Assembly: GCF_900101785.1 (NCBI RefSeq)
Contig: NZ_LT629688.1
Location: 310,001 to 374,000, forward strand
Reading direction: 5' to 3'
Length of the DNA: 64,000 nucleotides
Origin: Auraticoccus monumenti
Lineage (GTDB): Bacteria > Actinomycetota > Actinomycetes > Propionibacteriales > Propionibacteriaceae
Below, in pieces: positions 36,259-45,148 of this stretch. Within the stretch, counting starts at the first letter, position 1. Each line of letters opens with the position of its first letter. The translations under genes and the position numbers were made by a program. The notes under the pieces are model-generated. The model was not told the DNA's origin and did not search any database. It saw nothing but the letters and a program-made list of their open reading frames with translations.

Positions 36259-37104
36259 TCAGCGCAGCTCGACGCCGTCCCACATCCCCTGGATGGCGGC
36301 CGCGGCGTCGGCCGGGGTGTCGTCGGCGACGTCGCTGATCAGCGCGACCTGGCGGCCGTCCTCGAGGGCGATCACCGCGACCCGGACGGTGGCGGAGGTG
36401 GTCGGTACGTCCTCCTCCTCGATGGGGACCTCGACGGTCCAGAGCGCGGCCCGCTCGGGCGGCAGCGTGCCGAGGGGACCGGTGCTGGGCTCGAGCCCGG
36501 CCGGGACGTCGTCGTAGAAGAGGGCGAGGGCGCGCTCACCGACCAGCCGCGAGGTGGCGGCCGGGTCGTCGGGGGTGACGAAGACGTCGTCGAGCAGCCC
36601 GACCAGGGCGACGACGTACCAGCCGGGGTGGATCTCGGAGTCGGAGTAGCGCGCGTCCTCGAACAGCTCCACGCCCGGGGCGGGGACGGGCGCCGCCATC
36701 GGCTCCGCCGGCATCCGCACCACCACCTCATCAGCCAGGGTCAGCGTCCGGGTCGCGTCGTCGAGGGCCAGGTCGGGGGTCGCCGGGCTGGGGCTGCCGT
36801 AGGCGGTCGGGGAGGTGGAGCTGCCCGGCAGCGGGGAGGTCGCCCGACGGGTGGCCCCGAAGGCGCCGACCACGCCCAGCACGAGGAGGAGGGTGAGCAC
36901 CGCCAGCAGCACGGTGCGCAGGGTGTGGCGGCGCTCGCGGTCGACCGTGGGGACGACGGTGGCCACCGTCCGGGGGTCGCCGCCGTGCGGCGGTGGGGTG
37001 GCGTCGGCACCCTCGGCCCGCCAGGACGTCCAGCCGATGCCGTTCCACCAGCGGACCGTGCTGTGGTCCTCGGGGTCGGGGTACCACCCCGCCGGCGTGG
37101 GCAT
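36259..37104 (-). CDS. DUF2510 membrane-anchored protein, unknown
   Basis: A 281-residue protein. The N-terminal DUF2510 motif (AGWYPDPEDHSTVRWWNGIGWTSW) is cytoplasmic, followed by one membrane helix (about residues 63-85), a Ser/Thr/Pro linker and an extracellular acidic domain of unknown fold. Its ATG shares one base with the stop of the upstream glycosyltransferase gene (TGATG), so the two are translationally coupled and may act together at the cell envelope. No function is assigned. Confidence 0.85.
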   Translation of the reverse strand: MPTPAGWYPDPEDHSTVRWWNGIGWTSWRAEGADATPPPHGGDPRTVATVVPTVDRERRHTLRTVLLAVLTLLLVLGVVGAFGATRRATSPLPGSSTSPTAYGSPSPATPDLALDDATRTLTLADEVVVRMPAEPMAAPVPAPGVELFEDARYSDSEIHPGWYVVALVGLLDDVFVTPDDPAATSRLVGERALALFYDDVPAGLEPSTGPLGTLPPERAALWTVEVPIEEEDVPTTSATVRVAVIALEDGRQVALISDVADDTPADAAAAIQGMWDGVELR

Positions 37105-38783
37105 CAGCGTCCCGTCTCCGGCGACCTCGGGCTCACCGGCACCGCCGAGGGGGTGCTGGGTGAGGCGGGCAGCAGGACGCTGCCGCCGGTGCTGGTCAGA
37201 CCGCCCATCGCCTTCAGCTCACGCCGCGGCAGCAGCCACATCCGGCGCCACCAGAGCACGATCATCACCAGCACGCCGAGCTGGACCGCCGGGGAGGCGG
37301 TGTCACGGATCCGGGAGCTGATCACGTCCAGCACGGGGCCCACCTCGATCGCGCGGCCGGGGACGAAGGCCATCGACAGCAGCGCACCGCGCCAGAGGAA
37401 GAGCCGGTCCAGCTGGGTGGCCCCGATCACCGCCAGCGGCACCCAGGCGATCAGGTCGTACCAGCTGAGGGTGTAGATGGAGGTGACCAGCCACGCCACC
37501 GACAGGGTCAGCGCGGTGCGCAGGGCGACCGTGATCGGGTCGCTCTGCGGGTCGGTGCCCGGACGCAGCCCCGGCGCGGCCCGCCACGGCAGCACCCGCG
37601 ACAGCATCCAGGCGATCACCACCATCAGCGACAACGCGACGACGTTGAGCACCACCTTCGAGGGGCCCGTGCCCAGCCCCAGCACCTGCGTCATCAGGCC
37701 GTAGATCGGTGCGACCCACGAGCCGGAGGAGACGTAGGTGGTGTTGCGCAGCACCGACACCAGGGCGGCGGGCTGCCAGAGGCCGTAGGCGAGCCCGATC
37801 GGCACCAGCGCACCGAGGCAGAGGGCCAACGCCTTGCGGGGCTCGCGGCGGTAGGCCCACAGCATCGCCAGCCCGTAGAGGCCGATGGACAGCTTGGTGC
37901 ACCCGGCGATCCCGATCATCAGCCCGGCACCGAAGGGCGTCTTGCGCATCAGCAGGATCGCGAAGACGGCGAACATCACCGACTGCGCCTCGTTGTGCGC
38001 GGCGGCCACCACCGCCCAGATCAGCAGCGGGTTGCAGACGCTGAGCAGGGTGGCCCGGGCCTGCAGCCTCGGGTCGCCGTGGGCGAGCCAGACCACCCCG
38101 GCGCAGGTGATCAGGAAGGGCACCAGGCAGAACAGCTGCAGCCAGAAGACCACGTCGTGCATGTTCTCCCCGCCGAGGACGTTGGAGAACCACTGCGTCC
38201 AGGCGGTGACCGGTCCGTACACGCTGGGGGTGTCCTGCCAGGGCCGCTCGGTGGCCAGCAGCACGGGGTCGTACTGGGTGCGGAAGATGTCGGCTGGGGT
38301 GATGTCGTAGGGGTTGCGGCCCAGCAGCTGCAGACGTCCGTAGCCGGCGTACATCAGCACGTCGGCGGAGGTGAGCGGCGGGACCAGGATCGTGGCGGTG
38401 CTCATCGCCGAGCCCAGCACGAACAGCCGGCGGTGGTGCGGGCGCCAGCCGTCGGCCAGGGCGCGCAGACAGACCCAGACCCCCAGCGCGCCGACCCCGA
38501 TCCCCACCAGGACGGCCAGCGAGACGGCCAGCTCGTTCGGGGCGACCAGCTCGCCCGGAGGACTCCACCAGCGCTGCGGCAGGTGGTACGGCGGCAGCAG
38601 GCCGGCTGCGGGCCCCAGCTCGAGGGTGACCACCGACGGGCCCAGCAGACCGACCACGATGGTGGTGAGCACGCTGGTCAGCACCAGCGCGAGACCGTGG
38701 CGGTGGTCGCGGTGCCAGACCGTGGCCCGTGCGGTGGCCGGGTGCACGCCGTCGCCGACGCGGACGACGGGCTGCTTGCGCAC
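37104..38783 (-). CDS. GT-C membrane mannosyltransferase-like protein (MptB/GT87 type)
   Basis: A 559-residue polytopic glycosyltransferase with about 12 helices. An extracytoplasmic loop contains TSADVLMYAGYGRLQLLGRNPY; the Asp is the expected GT-C catalytic residue and GRNPY is typical of polyprenol-phosphate-mannose enzymes. It probably extends a mannose-containing glycolipid or wall polymer, by analogy with MptA/MptB. The GTG start has AGGAGG four bases upstream; the long upstream frame is a shadow of arcA. It is followed by the coupled DUF2510 gene. Confidence 0.85.
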   Translation of the reverse strand: MRKQPVVRVGDGVHPATARATVWHRDHRHGLALVLTSVLTTIVVGLLGPSVVTLELGPAAGLLPPYHLPQRWWSPPGELVAPNELAVSLAVLVGIGVGALGVWVCLRALADGWRPHHRRLFVLGSAMSTATILVPPLTSADVLMYAGYGRLQLLGRNPYDITPADIFRTQYDPVLLATERPWQDTPSVYGPVTAWTQWFSNVLGGENMHDVVFWLQLFCLVPFLITCAGVVWLAHGDPRLQARATLLSVCNPLLIWAVVAAAHNEAQSVMFAVFAILLMRKTPFGAGLMIGIAGCTKLSIGLYGLAMLWAYRREPRKALALCLGALVPIGLAYGLWQPAALVSVLRNTTYVSSGSWVAPIYGLMTQVLGLGTGPSKVVLNVVALSLMVVIAWMLSRVLPWRAAPGLRPGTDPQSDPITVALRTALTLSVAWLVTSIYTLSWYDLIAWVPLAVIGATQLDRLFLWRGALLSMAFVPGRAIEVGPVLDVISSRIRDTASPAVQLGVLVMIVLWWRRMWLLPRRELKAMGGLTSTGGSVLLPASPSTPSAVPVSPRSPETGR

Positions 38784-38918
38784 GGGACCTCCTGACGCCA
38801 CCTCGGACCACGGACGGCGCTGCGGGGGCACCTGCTGGGACGAGGAAAGGTTAACCGGTCCGGGAGCACGGGGAGCCTCGCCCCAGCCGCCGGACGGGAC
38901 CCGCCGCGGCGCGTCTCC

Positions 38919-38924
38919 TAGAGT
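38919..38924 (+). promoter_or_regulatory. Leaderless -10 box for arcA
   Basis: TAGAGT, six bases before the ATG at 38931. Confidence 0.5.
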
Positions 38925-38930
38925 CCCCCC

Positions 38931-40130
38931 ATGACCACGAGCTCCCCGCTGGGTGTCCACTCCGAGGTGGGCAGGCTGCGCACCGTGCTGCTGCACCGGC
39001 CGGGCAACGAGCTGCGCCGGCTGACCCCGCGCAACAACGACGCCCTGCTCTTCGACGGGATCCCGTGGGTCGACCGCGCCCAGGACGAGCACGACGCCTT
39101 CGCCGAGGCCCTGCGCAGCCGCGGCGTGGAGGTGCTGCTGCTGGCCGAGCTGCTGGCCCAGACCCTGGCCCTGCCCGACGCCCGGGAGCAGGCCGTCGCG
39201 CTGACCACCACCGACCTCCGGCTGGGGGACCAGCTGCGGGGGTGGCTGCGGCACTACCTGACCGACCTGGGGCCCGAGCAGCTGGCCGAGGTGCTGGTGG
39301 CCGGGCTCCGCAACGACGAGCGCGACGGCCCACGCACCCTGGTCACGGCACTGATGGCCGAGGACGACTTCGTCATCGACCCGCTGCCCAACCTGCTCTT
39401 CACCCGCGACTCCAGCGTCTGGATCGGGGACCGGCCGGCGGTCACCTCGCTGGCCATGCCGGCCCGGCAGCGGGAGACCCAGCTGACCGAGCTGATCTAC
39501 AGCTTCCACCCGCGCTTCGCCGACGCCAGCCCGATCTACGGCTGGGACCAGGAGCACGTGGAGGGCGGGGACGTGCTGGCCCTGGCCGAAGGGGTGCTGG
39601 CCATCGGCGTCGGGGAGCGGACCACCCCGGCGGGGGTGGAGCGGCTGGCCCGGACGGTCTTCTCCCTGGACCTGGCCCACACCGTGGTGGCGGTGCCGAT
39701 CGACCAGGAGCGGGCCACCATGCACCTGGACACCATCGCCACCATGGTCGACGTCGACGCGATGGTGATGTACCCCAACGTGGCCCACCGGCTGTCCGCG
39801 CGGATCGTGCGCGCCGACGGCGACGACCTGGTGGTCGGGGAGCCGCTGCACTTCCTGGACGCCGCCGCGCAGGCGATGGGGATCTCCGAGCTGCGGCTGA
39901 TCGACACCGGTCTGGACCCGGTGACCGCCGAGCGGGAGCAGTGGGACGACGGCAACAACACCCTGGCGCTGGCCCCGACGGTGGCCGTGGCCTACGAGCG
40001 CAACACCGAGACCAACGCGCGGCTGGAGGCTGCGGGGATCGAGGTGCTGGCCATCAGCGGGTCCGAGCTGGGATCGGGTCGGGGCGGTCCCCGCTGCATG
40101 TCCTGCCCGATCGCCCGCGACCCGCTCTGA
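38931..40130 (+). CDS. arcA: Arginine deiminase
   Basis: A 399-residue enzyme hydrolysing arginine to citrulline and ammonia. Active-site segments are visible: [38 protein letters not shown] (catalytic His near residue 265) and GPRCMSCPI with the nucleophilic Cys near the C-terminus. Other arc genes (arcB, arcC, arcD) are absent here, so it may serve arginine catabolism or pH defence with partners elsewhere. A TauE-type exporter gene begins eight bases later. Confidence 0.96.
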   Translation: MTTSSPLGVHSEVGRLRTVLLHRPGNELRRLTPRNNDALLFDGIPWVDRAQDEHDAFAEALRSRGVEVLLLAELLAQTLALPDAREQAVALTTTDLRLGDQLRGWLRHYLTDLGPEQLAEVLVAGLRNDERDGPRTLVTALMAEDDFVIDPLPNLLFTRDSSVWIGDRPAVTSLAMPARQRETQLTELIYSFHPRFADASPIYGWDQEHVEGGDVLALAEGVLAIGVGERTTPAGVERLARTVFSLDLAHTVVAVPIDQERATMHLDTIATMVDVDAMVMYPNVAHRLSARIVRADGDDLVVGEPLHFLDAAAQAMGISELRLIDTGLDPVTAEREQWDDGNNTLALAPTVAVAYERNTETNARLEAAGIEVLAISGSELGSGRGGPRCMSCPIARDPL

Positions 40131-40137
40131 GGCGGGG

Positions 40138-40872
40138 GTGCTGCTCGGGGTCCCCGCCGGTGTGCTCGTCGCGCTGGCGCTGGCCCTCGTCCTCGGCGCC
40201 CTGGTGCAGTCGACCGTCGGGCTCGGTGTCGGGCTGGTCGCCGCGCCGGTGACCACCCTGCTGGCCCCGGAGCTGATGCCCGGGTTCATGCTCTGGCTCA
40301 CGCTGCTGCTGCCGGTCGGCACCCTGCTCGAGGGGCGCCGGGAGGTGGACGTCCGCGGGCTGGCCTGGGCACTGCCCGCGCGGGTGCCCGGGACCGTGCT
40401 GGGGGCGCTGCTGGTGGTGTGGCTGGACCAGGCGGCCCTCGGCCTGGCCATCGGCGTGGTGGTGCTGGTGGCGGTGGTCACGACCGCGTCCTCGCTCCGG
40501 GTCCCGCTCCGACCGGCCTCGCTGATGGGCGCCGGGCTGCTCTCCGGGGTGACCGGCACGGTGTCCTCGATCGGCGGGCCCCCGATGGCCCTGCTCTACC
40601 AGCACCAGCCGCTGGCCACGATCCGCCAGACCCTCGCGGTCTACTTCTTCGTCGGTGCGACCCTCAGCCTCGTCGCGCTCGGGGTGGGCGGGGAGCTCGG
40701 GTGGCGCCAGGCGGCCGTCGCGGCGCTGCTCTCCCCCGCCCTGCTGGTGGGACAGCTGGTCGCCCCGCGGGTGCGCCGGCGGGTGCGTCCGGGGCAGGTC
40801 CGGGTGGTGGTGCTGGTGGTCTGCGCCGCCTCGGCGTCGGTCCTGGTGGTCCGCAGCCTCGTCGCGCTCTGA
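40138..40872 (+). CDS. TauE/SafE-family anion exporter
   Basis: A 244-residue membrane protein with about eight helices in two repeats. The N-terminal repeat has GALVQSTVGLGVGLVAAP and the second SGVTGTVSSIGGPPMALLYQ, both family signatures. The family moves sulfite, sulfoacetate or other organic anions. The GTG start is eight bases after the arcA stop, so the two are probably co-transcribed; a link to arginine catabolism is unclear. Confidence 0.87.
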   Translation: MLLGVPAGVLVALALALVLGALVQSTVGLGVGLVAAPVTTLLAPELMPGFMLWLTLLLPVGTLLEGRREVDVRGLAWALPARVPGTVLGALLVVWLDQAALGLAIGVVVLVAVVTTASSLRVPLRPASLMGAGLLSGVTGTVSSIGGPPMALLYQHQPLATIRQTLAVYFFVGATLSLVALGVGGELGWRQAAVAALLSPALLVGQLVAPRVRRRVRPGQVRVVVLVVCAASASVLVVRSLVAL

Positions 40873-40891
40873 CCGTGGCCGCCGTCCGGGC

Positions 40892-41695
40892 TCAGGAGGG
40901 GACCGGGTCGCCGTGCACCACGGCCAGCGCGCGGTCGGGGTGGTCGGTGGTCAGACCGGTGGCGCCGCGGTCCAGCCAGCGGCGCATGGCCTCCGTGTCG
41001 TTCACGGTCCACAGGTGCAGCCGGTGCCCGCGGGCCAGCAGCCGGTCCACCCACCCCGGGTGGCGCTCGGCCAGCCGGTGGTCCACGCCGACGGTGTCGA
41101 CGCCCTCGGGGAGGTGGCCGTCGGCCCAGGGCCCGAGGTCCTTCTCCACCAGCAGGGAGCGGCGCAGCGCCGGCGCCAGCTTCCCGGCCAGGGCCACGGC
41201 CCGCGGTTCGAAGCTGATCATCCGCACCGGCGCCCCCGGTCTGGTCCAGCCGCGGTCGGCCAGCTGCTCCAGGGCCCGGCGGTCGACGTCGAGGCCGCGC
41301 GCGGTCGGGTGCTTGGTCTCCACCGCCAGCCCGACGTCGACCCCCTCGTCCCGGGCCCCCGCCACCAGGTCGAGCAGCTCGGCGAAGGTGATCAGCTCCC
41401 GCTGCTCGGGCGTGGGGTCGGGCACCTTCCAGGAGCCGACGTCGACCTGCTTGAGCTCGGCGACGGTCAGCTCGGCCACGGCATCCGGACGCCCCCCGGT
41501 GCGCCGGAGGGTGAGGTCGTGCAGCACCACCAGCTGGTCGTCGGCGCTGAAGTGGACGTCGCCCTCCAGCTCCACCCGGTGCCCCGTCCGGCGGGCCAGC
41601 TCGACCGCAGCCCGGTAGGCCGCCCGGGTGGACTCGGGGTGGACGGCGGAGGACCCGCGGTGCGCGACCACCTCGATCGCTGCCTGACCCGTCAT
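40892..41695 (-). CDS. Glycerophosphodiester phosphodiesterase
   Basis: A 267-residue TIM-barrel GDPD without a signal peptide, so probably cytosolic. The active site is shown by AHRGSSAVHPEST (about residues 10-24), with the metal ligands in ELEGDVHFSADD, followed by VLHDLTLRRT and the C-terminal LHLWTVND. It would release glycerol-3-phosphate from lipid headgroup diesters. It starts 13 bases after the CytX-type permease stop on the same strand and is thus likely expressed from the riboswitch-controlled transcript. Confidence 0.93.
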   Translation of the reverse strand: MTGQAAIEVVAHRGSSAVHPESTRAAYRAAVELARRTGHRVELEGDVHFSADDQLVVLHDLTLRRTGGRPDAVAELTVAELKQVDVGSWKVPDPTPEQRELITFAELLDLVAGARDEGVDVGLAVETKHPTARGLDVDRRALEQLADRGWTRPGAPVRMISFEPRAVALAGKLAPALRRSLLVEKDLGPWADGHLPEGVDTVGVDHRLAERHPGWVDRLLARGHRLHLWTVNDTEAMRRWLDRGATGLTTDHPDRALAVVHGDPVPS

Positions 41696-41708
41696 GGGCC
41701 GCAGTCTG

Positions 41709-43064
41709 TCAGCCCCGCGGGGCGACGGCGCCGCGGCCGGTGCGGGCCGCCAGCCGGCCGAGCACCAGCATGGCGACCACCGACACCACGATGGAGGCCA
41801 CCGACGAGCCGAGCCAGGACGGGGCGCTGAAGCCCACCAGGTCGGCCAGCCAGGCCCAGGCGTCGGACCAGTAGGGCACGGTGCCGGGGGCGATCAGCTG
41901 GTAGGTGACGAAGCCGCAGACCCAGGCCAGCACCGGCACCAGCCGCAGCCGGGCGTGCGCGCTGACGTCCCAGACCTTGCCGGAGACCCCGAAGAAGTCC
42001 GCCGCGGCGACCGCGAACAGCGGCACGAACACCGAGCCGATCAGGTACAGGAAGGACTGGTAGCGGCTGAGGTCGAGCAGGCAGGCCGCCGTCGTGGCCA
42101 GCGCCCCCACGCCCAGGGCCACCCAGCGGCGGTCCACGCGGGGGAAGAGGTTCTGCACCGACATGGTGGTGGAGTAGATGTTGGCGAAGGCCTCGTCGAC
42201 CTCGTCCACCATCAGCACCATCAGCGCGATCCAGCCGGCGGGCAGCGCGATCAGGGCAGCGATCAGGTCGTCGCCGGTCAGCCGCGACACCGCCAGCACC
42301 CCGAGGGTGTAGTAGGCCACCGCGGCCAGCCCGTAGCCCAGGCCGGCTCCCCAGAAGGCCGAGCGGGCGCTGCGGGAGTGCCGGGAGTAGTCCGCGGCGA
42401 GGGGGGCGAAGGAGACCACGCCGGCCACGGCGACGTCCACGGCCGGCCAGAAGCCGAGCACCCCGGACTGGTCCAGCGGCTGGGTGGGCCGCAGCAGCAC
42501 CTGCACGAAGAGCAGCACCGAGGCGGCCAGCACCACCCACACCATCACCTTGCGCAGCAGCCGGACGCTGCCCAGCGGTCGGAGCGCCATCGCGGTGGCC
42601 ACCACCCCGGCGACCACGGCGGCCGGGACGCGCCAGGCGTCACCCAGCACCAGCGAGGCCGCGGTGGAGATGACGATGATCTCCATGGTGGCCCAGCCGA
42701 CGTTCTGGGCCACGTTGAGCAGGGTCGGGGCGACCGAGCCGCGGCGGCCGAACAGGCCCCGCAGGGCCACCATCGCCGGCGCCCCGGTGCGGGCGCCGAA
42801 CACCGCGGAGCAGGCCAGCAGCGCACCGCCGAGCAGGCAGCCGACCACCACCGCCAGCAGCGCGCTGGCCACCGACCCGGTGGTGGCCACCACCAGGGCG
42901 CCGGTGAGCGGACCGAAGAGCGAGATGCCGAGGTTGGCCCAGGTGGCGAACTGGTCCCAGAAGCCCAGCGGGCGTGGTGGTTCGGTGGTCAGGACGAGGG
43001 GCGCCTCCGGCCGCGCGGCGGCGGGCCGGGAGTCGGTGCTCGAGGCGTGCGTGGACGTGCTCAC
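41709..43064 (-). CDS. cytX: CytX-type hydroxymethylpyrimidine permease (NCS1 family)
   Basis: A 451-residue transporter with 12 helices, of the purine-cytosine permease family. The N-terminal GFWDQFATWANLGISLFGP matches the conserved first helix. On sequence alone it could carry cytosine, but the TPP riboswitch immediately upstream argues for a thiamin precursor such as HMP. The GTG start lies after a GGGAGGA ribosome site that forms part of the riboswitch 3' end. A GDPD gene follows after 13 bases. Confidence 0.88.
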   Translation of the reverse strand: MSTSTHASSTDSRPAAARPEAPLVLTTEPPRPLGFWDQFATWANLGISLFGPLTGALVVATTGSVASALLAVVVGCLLGGALLACSAVFGARTGAPAMVALRGLFGRRGSVAPTLLNVAQNVGWATMEIIVISTAASLVLGDAWRVPAAVVAGVVATAMALRPLGSVRLLRKVMVWVVLAASVLLFVQVLLRPTQPLDQSGVLGFWPAVDVAVAGVVSFAPLAADYSRHSRSARSAFWGAGLGYGLAAVAYYTLGVLAVSRLTGDDLIAALIALPAGWIALMVLMVDEVDEAFANIYSTTMSVQNLFPRVDRRWVALGVGALATTAACLLDLSRYQSFLYLIGSVFVPLFAVAAADFFGVSGKVWDVSAHARLRLVPVLAWVCGFVTYQLIAPGTVPYWSDAWAWLADLVGFSAPSWLGSSVASIVVSVVAMLVLGRLAARTGRGAVAPRG

Positions 43065-43069
43065 GGGGT

Positions 43070-43176
43070 CCTCCCTACGCCGGCATTACCCGGTCAGGTT
43101 CGTTCGGTCGGGGACCCGGCGACACGTCGCCACTCCACCCTCTCAGCCCGCCACAGGGTGCGAGCTCCCGAGATGT
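43070..43176 (-). promoter_or_regulatory. TPP riboswitch
   Basis: The minus strand carries the conserved thi-box core: GGGCTGAGAGGGTG in the 5' arm, then ACCTGACCGGGTAATGCC and GCGTAGGGAGG in the 3' arm. The last segment contains the ribosome site of the permease gene, so thiamin pyrophosphate binding should hide it and block translation. The boundaries are estimated from the conserved arms. Confidence 0.95.
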
Positions 43177-43299
43177 CGGCCCCACCATAGCGCCGCGCGC
43201 ACCGGTGCGCCCCCGCACCGCCCGCCCGCCGAGAAACCCGCCCCGTCTCCGCCGTTCCGAGCCCAGCGTCCGGCGCTCGGCCGACCCTCGAGACGTCAC

Positions 43300-44085
43300 A
43301 TCGTCCGCGACCGTCACGCTCCCTCGGGGCCACGCGCGGGCCGACGACCGGTCGGGACGAGTGGCCCGTCCCTCGCCGACCACCCGACGTCACTCTTGGC
43401 ACGGTCCCGGGGAGCGTCACTCGACCTCCCGAGGTCACCCAAGCCCCACACCTGGCGGCGACTGGCCCCAAGTCGTCGCCACCCTCGCGGGCGCGACGAC
43501 CAGTCGGGGCGACTCGCCCACTCCTCACCGACCTCCCAATGACCTCCCGACGTCCCCCTGAGGCAGCCCCCAGCGGCGACTGGCCCCAAGTCGTCGCCAC
43601 CCTCGCGGGCGTGACGACCAGTCGGGGCGACTCGCCCACTCCTCACCGACCTCCCCATGACCTCCCGACGTCACCCTGGGCATCGACCCAGGCAGCGACT
43701 GGCCCCGAGTCGTCGTCTCCCTCGCGAAGGTGACGACCTGTCAGGGCGAGTCGCCCGACCTCCCGACGCCAGGGGCCCCACCTTCGCGGCCAATGGCCCC
43801 GAGTCGTTGCCACCCTCGCGAGAGGTGACGACCAGTCGGGGCGACTCGCACCCGCTCGCCGAACCTGCCGACTCGAGGCCCTGAGGCGCCGCCCGTGCGG
43901 CGACTGGCCCCGCGTCGTCGCTTCCCTCGCGGAGGTGACGACCGGTTGGGGCGCGTCCCGTACCGGTCGCCGAACCTCGACGTCGCCGACTGAGCCCGAT
44001 CTCGCGCGGCGACTGGCCGCGAGTCGTCGCCGTCGCGGTCGTGCCGACGAGTCGGAGCCAGTCGCCACCGGAGAGGTGGGCCACA
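43300..44085. repeat. Array of about seven degenerate hairpin-forming repeats
   Basis: The gap from 43177 to 44106 contains no convincing gene. Six clear copies of a roughly 62-base core start near 43458, 43576, 43695, 43789, 43900 and 44009 (periods 94-119), and a seventh decayed copy lies at about 43300-43380. Each core opens with CGACTGGCCCCAAGTCG (arms CGACT/AGTCG) and, about 27 bases later, has AGTCGGGGCGACT (arms AGTCG/CGACT). Between the two are TCGTC and GACGAC, which can also pair. The first two copies are nearly identical over more than 100 bases. Frames across the array encode only repetitive Arg/Gly/Val-rich peptides, so it is probably non-coding. Confidence 0.85.
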
Positions 44086-44106
44086 CGGGCGAGCGGGACG
44101 GGGTGG

Positions 44107-45069
44107 TCAGGGGGTGAGGACGACGCGGCCGAAGACGGCGCCGAGGTCCATCTGGCGATGCGCCTCGGCGGCCTGCTGCAGCGGCAGCACCTCGTGCACC
44201 ACGGCGTGCAGCTCTCCGCGCGCGGTGGCCTCGAGCTGCTCGGCCCGGACGGCGTCCCGCGCCGGGGTCGGGACGGTGTCGAGGCTGAGGGTGCTGATGG
44301 TGAGGGACTGCCGGAACCGCGCCAGCAGGGCCATGCCGAAGTCGGCCGGTGGCATCCCGGCCACGACGCCCACGAGGACCATCCGCCCGTTCGGGGCGAG
44401 GCGGTCCAGGAAGGCGGGCACGTCGGGGCCACCGACCACGTCGACCACCACGTCGAACGCGTCCGGTGCGTCCGGACCGCCCGCTCCGGTCCGGTCCAGG
44501 ACGTGGGTGGCCCCGAGCTCGACCAGCCGACGGCCGCGTTCGGCGGAGGACGTGGTCACCGCGACGACACCCGCCCCGGCCTGCACCGCCAGCTCCACCG
44601 CCGCGATGCCGATGCTGCCCGCGGCACCGCGCACGAGCACGGACTCACCGGCCACCAGCCCGGCCCGCTCCAGCGCGAAGTGGGCGACGGGCGCCGCGCT
44701 CCCCACCGTCACCGCCTGGACGGCGGTCAGGGTGTCGGGGAGCTCGACGACGTCGCCCACCGGGGCCACGGCCTGCTCGGCGTAGGCGCCGCCCAGACCG
44801 GTGAAGGCCCAGACCCGACGACCCACCCACGCCGGGTCGACGTCCGCGCCGACGTCGGTCACCACCCCGGCGACCTCGCTGCCGGGGACGAGGCCGGCGG
44901 AGAACCCCATCCCACCGAGGGTCCCGCGGCGGATCACCGCGTCGACACCGGCCACCCCGATGGCCTCGGTCCGGACCAGCACCTCCCCCGCCGCGGGGGT
45001 CGGGTCCGGCACCTCGACCACCACCATCCCGCTCGGGTCCCCGAACCGTTCGATCTGCACGGCCTGCAC
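44107..45069 (-). CDS. Zinc-independent medium-chain NADPH oxidoreductase
   Basis: A 320-residue quinone-reductase-like enzyme. It begins VQAVQIERFGDPSGMVVVEVP and has the cofactor loop VLVRGAAGSIGIAAVELAVQAG (about residues 143-164). The cysteine ligands of zinc alcohol dehydrogenases are absent. The GTG at 45069 has GAGGAG about six bases upstream and is preferred to an ATG at 45150 that would overlap the divergent TetR gene. That TetR protein probably represses it through the shared 79-base intergenic region. Confidence 0.9.
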   Translation of the reverse strand: MQAVQIERFGDPSGMVVVEVPDPTPAAGEVLVRTEAIGVAGVDAVIRRGTLGGMGFSAGLVPGSEVAGVVTDVGADVDPAWVGRRVWAFTGLGGAYAEQAVAPVGDVVELPDTLTAVQAVTVGSAAPVAHFALERAGLVAGESVLVRGAAGSIGIAAVELAVQAGAGVVAVTTSSAERGRRLVELGATHVLDRTGAGGPDAPDAFDVVVDVVGGPDVPAFLDRLAPNGRMVLVGVVAGMPPADFGMALLARFRQSLTISTLSLDTVPTPARDAVRAEQLEATARGELHAVVHEVLPLQQAAEAHRQMDLGAVFGRVVLTP

Positions 45070-45127
45070 GTCGTCTCCTCTGGTCGTCTGCTGCACTACG
45101 CTGGCGACGCTAACGGACGCCCGCGTC

Positions 45128-45142
45128 CACTTGACTGAAGTG
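45128..45142. promoter_or_regulatory. Candidate TetR operator
   Basis: CACTTGACTGAAGTG has five-base arms (CACTT/AAGTG) around five bases. It ends six bases before the TetR start and lies between the divergent regulator and oxidoreductase. Confidence 0.45.
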
Positions 45143-45148
45143 AGAGCC

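Noticed and set aside
37104-40559. A single 1151-residue protein covering the glycosyltransferase and the arcA region.
   Set aside because: The upstream 590 residues are the antisense of arcA; AGGAGG and a GTG at 38783 mark the true start.
43300-44085. CRISPR array.
   Set aside because: The repeated core is about 62 bases, diverged between copies, spaced irregularly (94-119 bases), with related rather than unique sequence between copies, and no cas genes are present.
43094-44432. Several reading frames across the repeat array (positions 43094-43639, 43314-43658 and 43643-44432 on the minus strand).
   Set aside because: Their translations only repeat Arg/Gly/Val-rich phrases dictated by the DNA repeats, have no domain and overlap the TPP riboswitch or the oxidoreductase gene.
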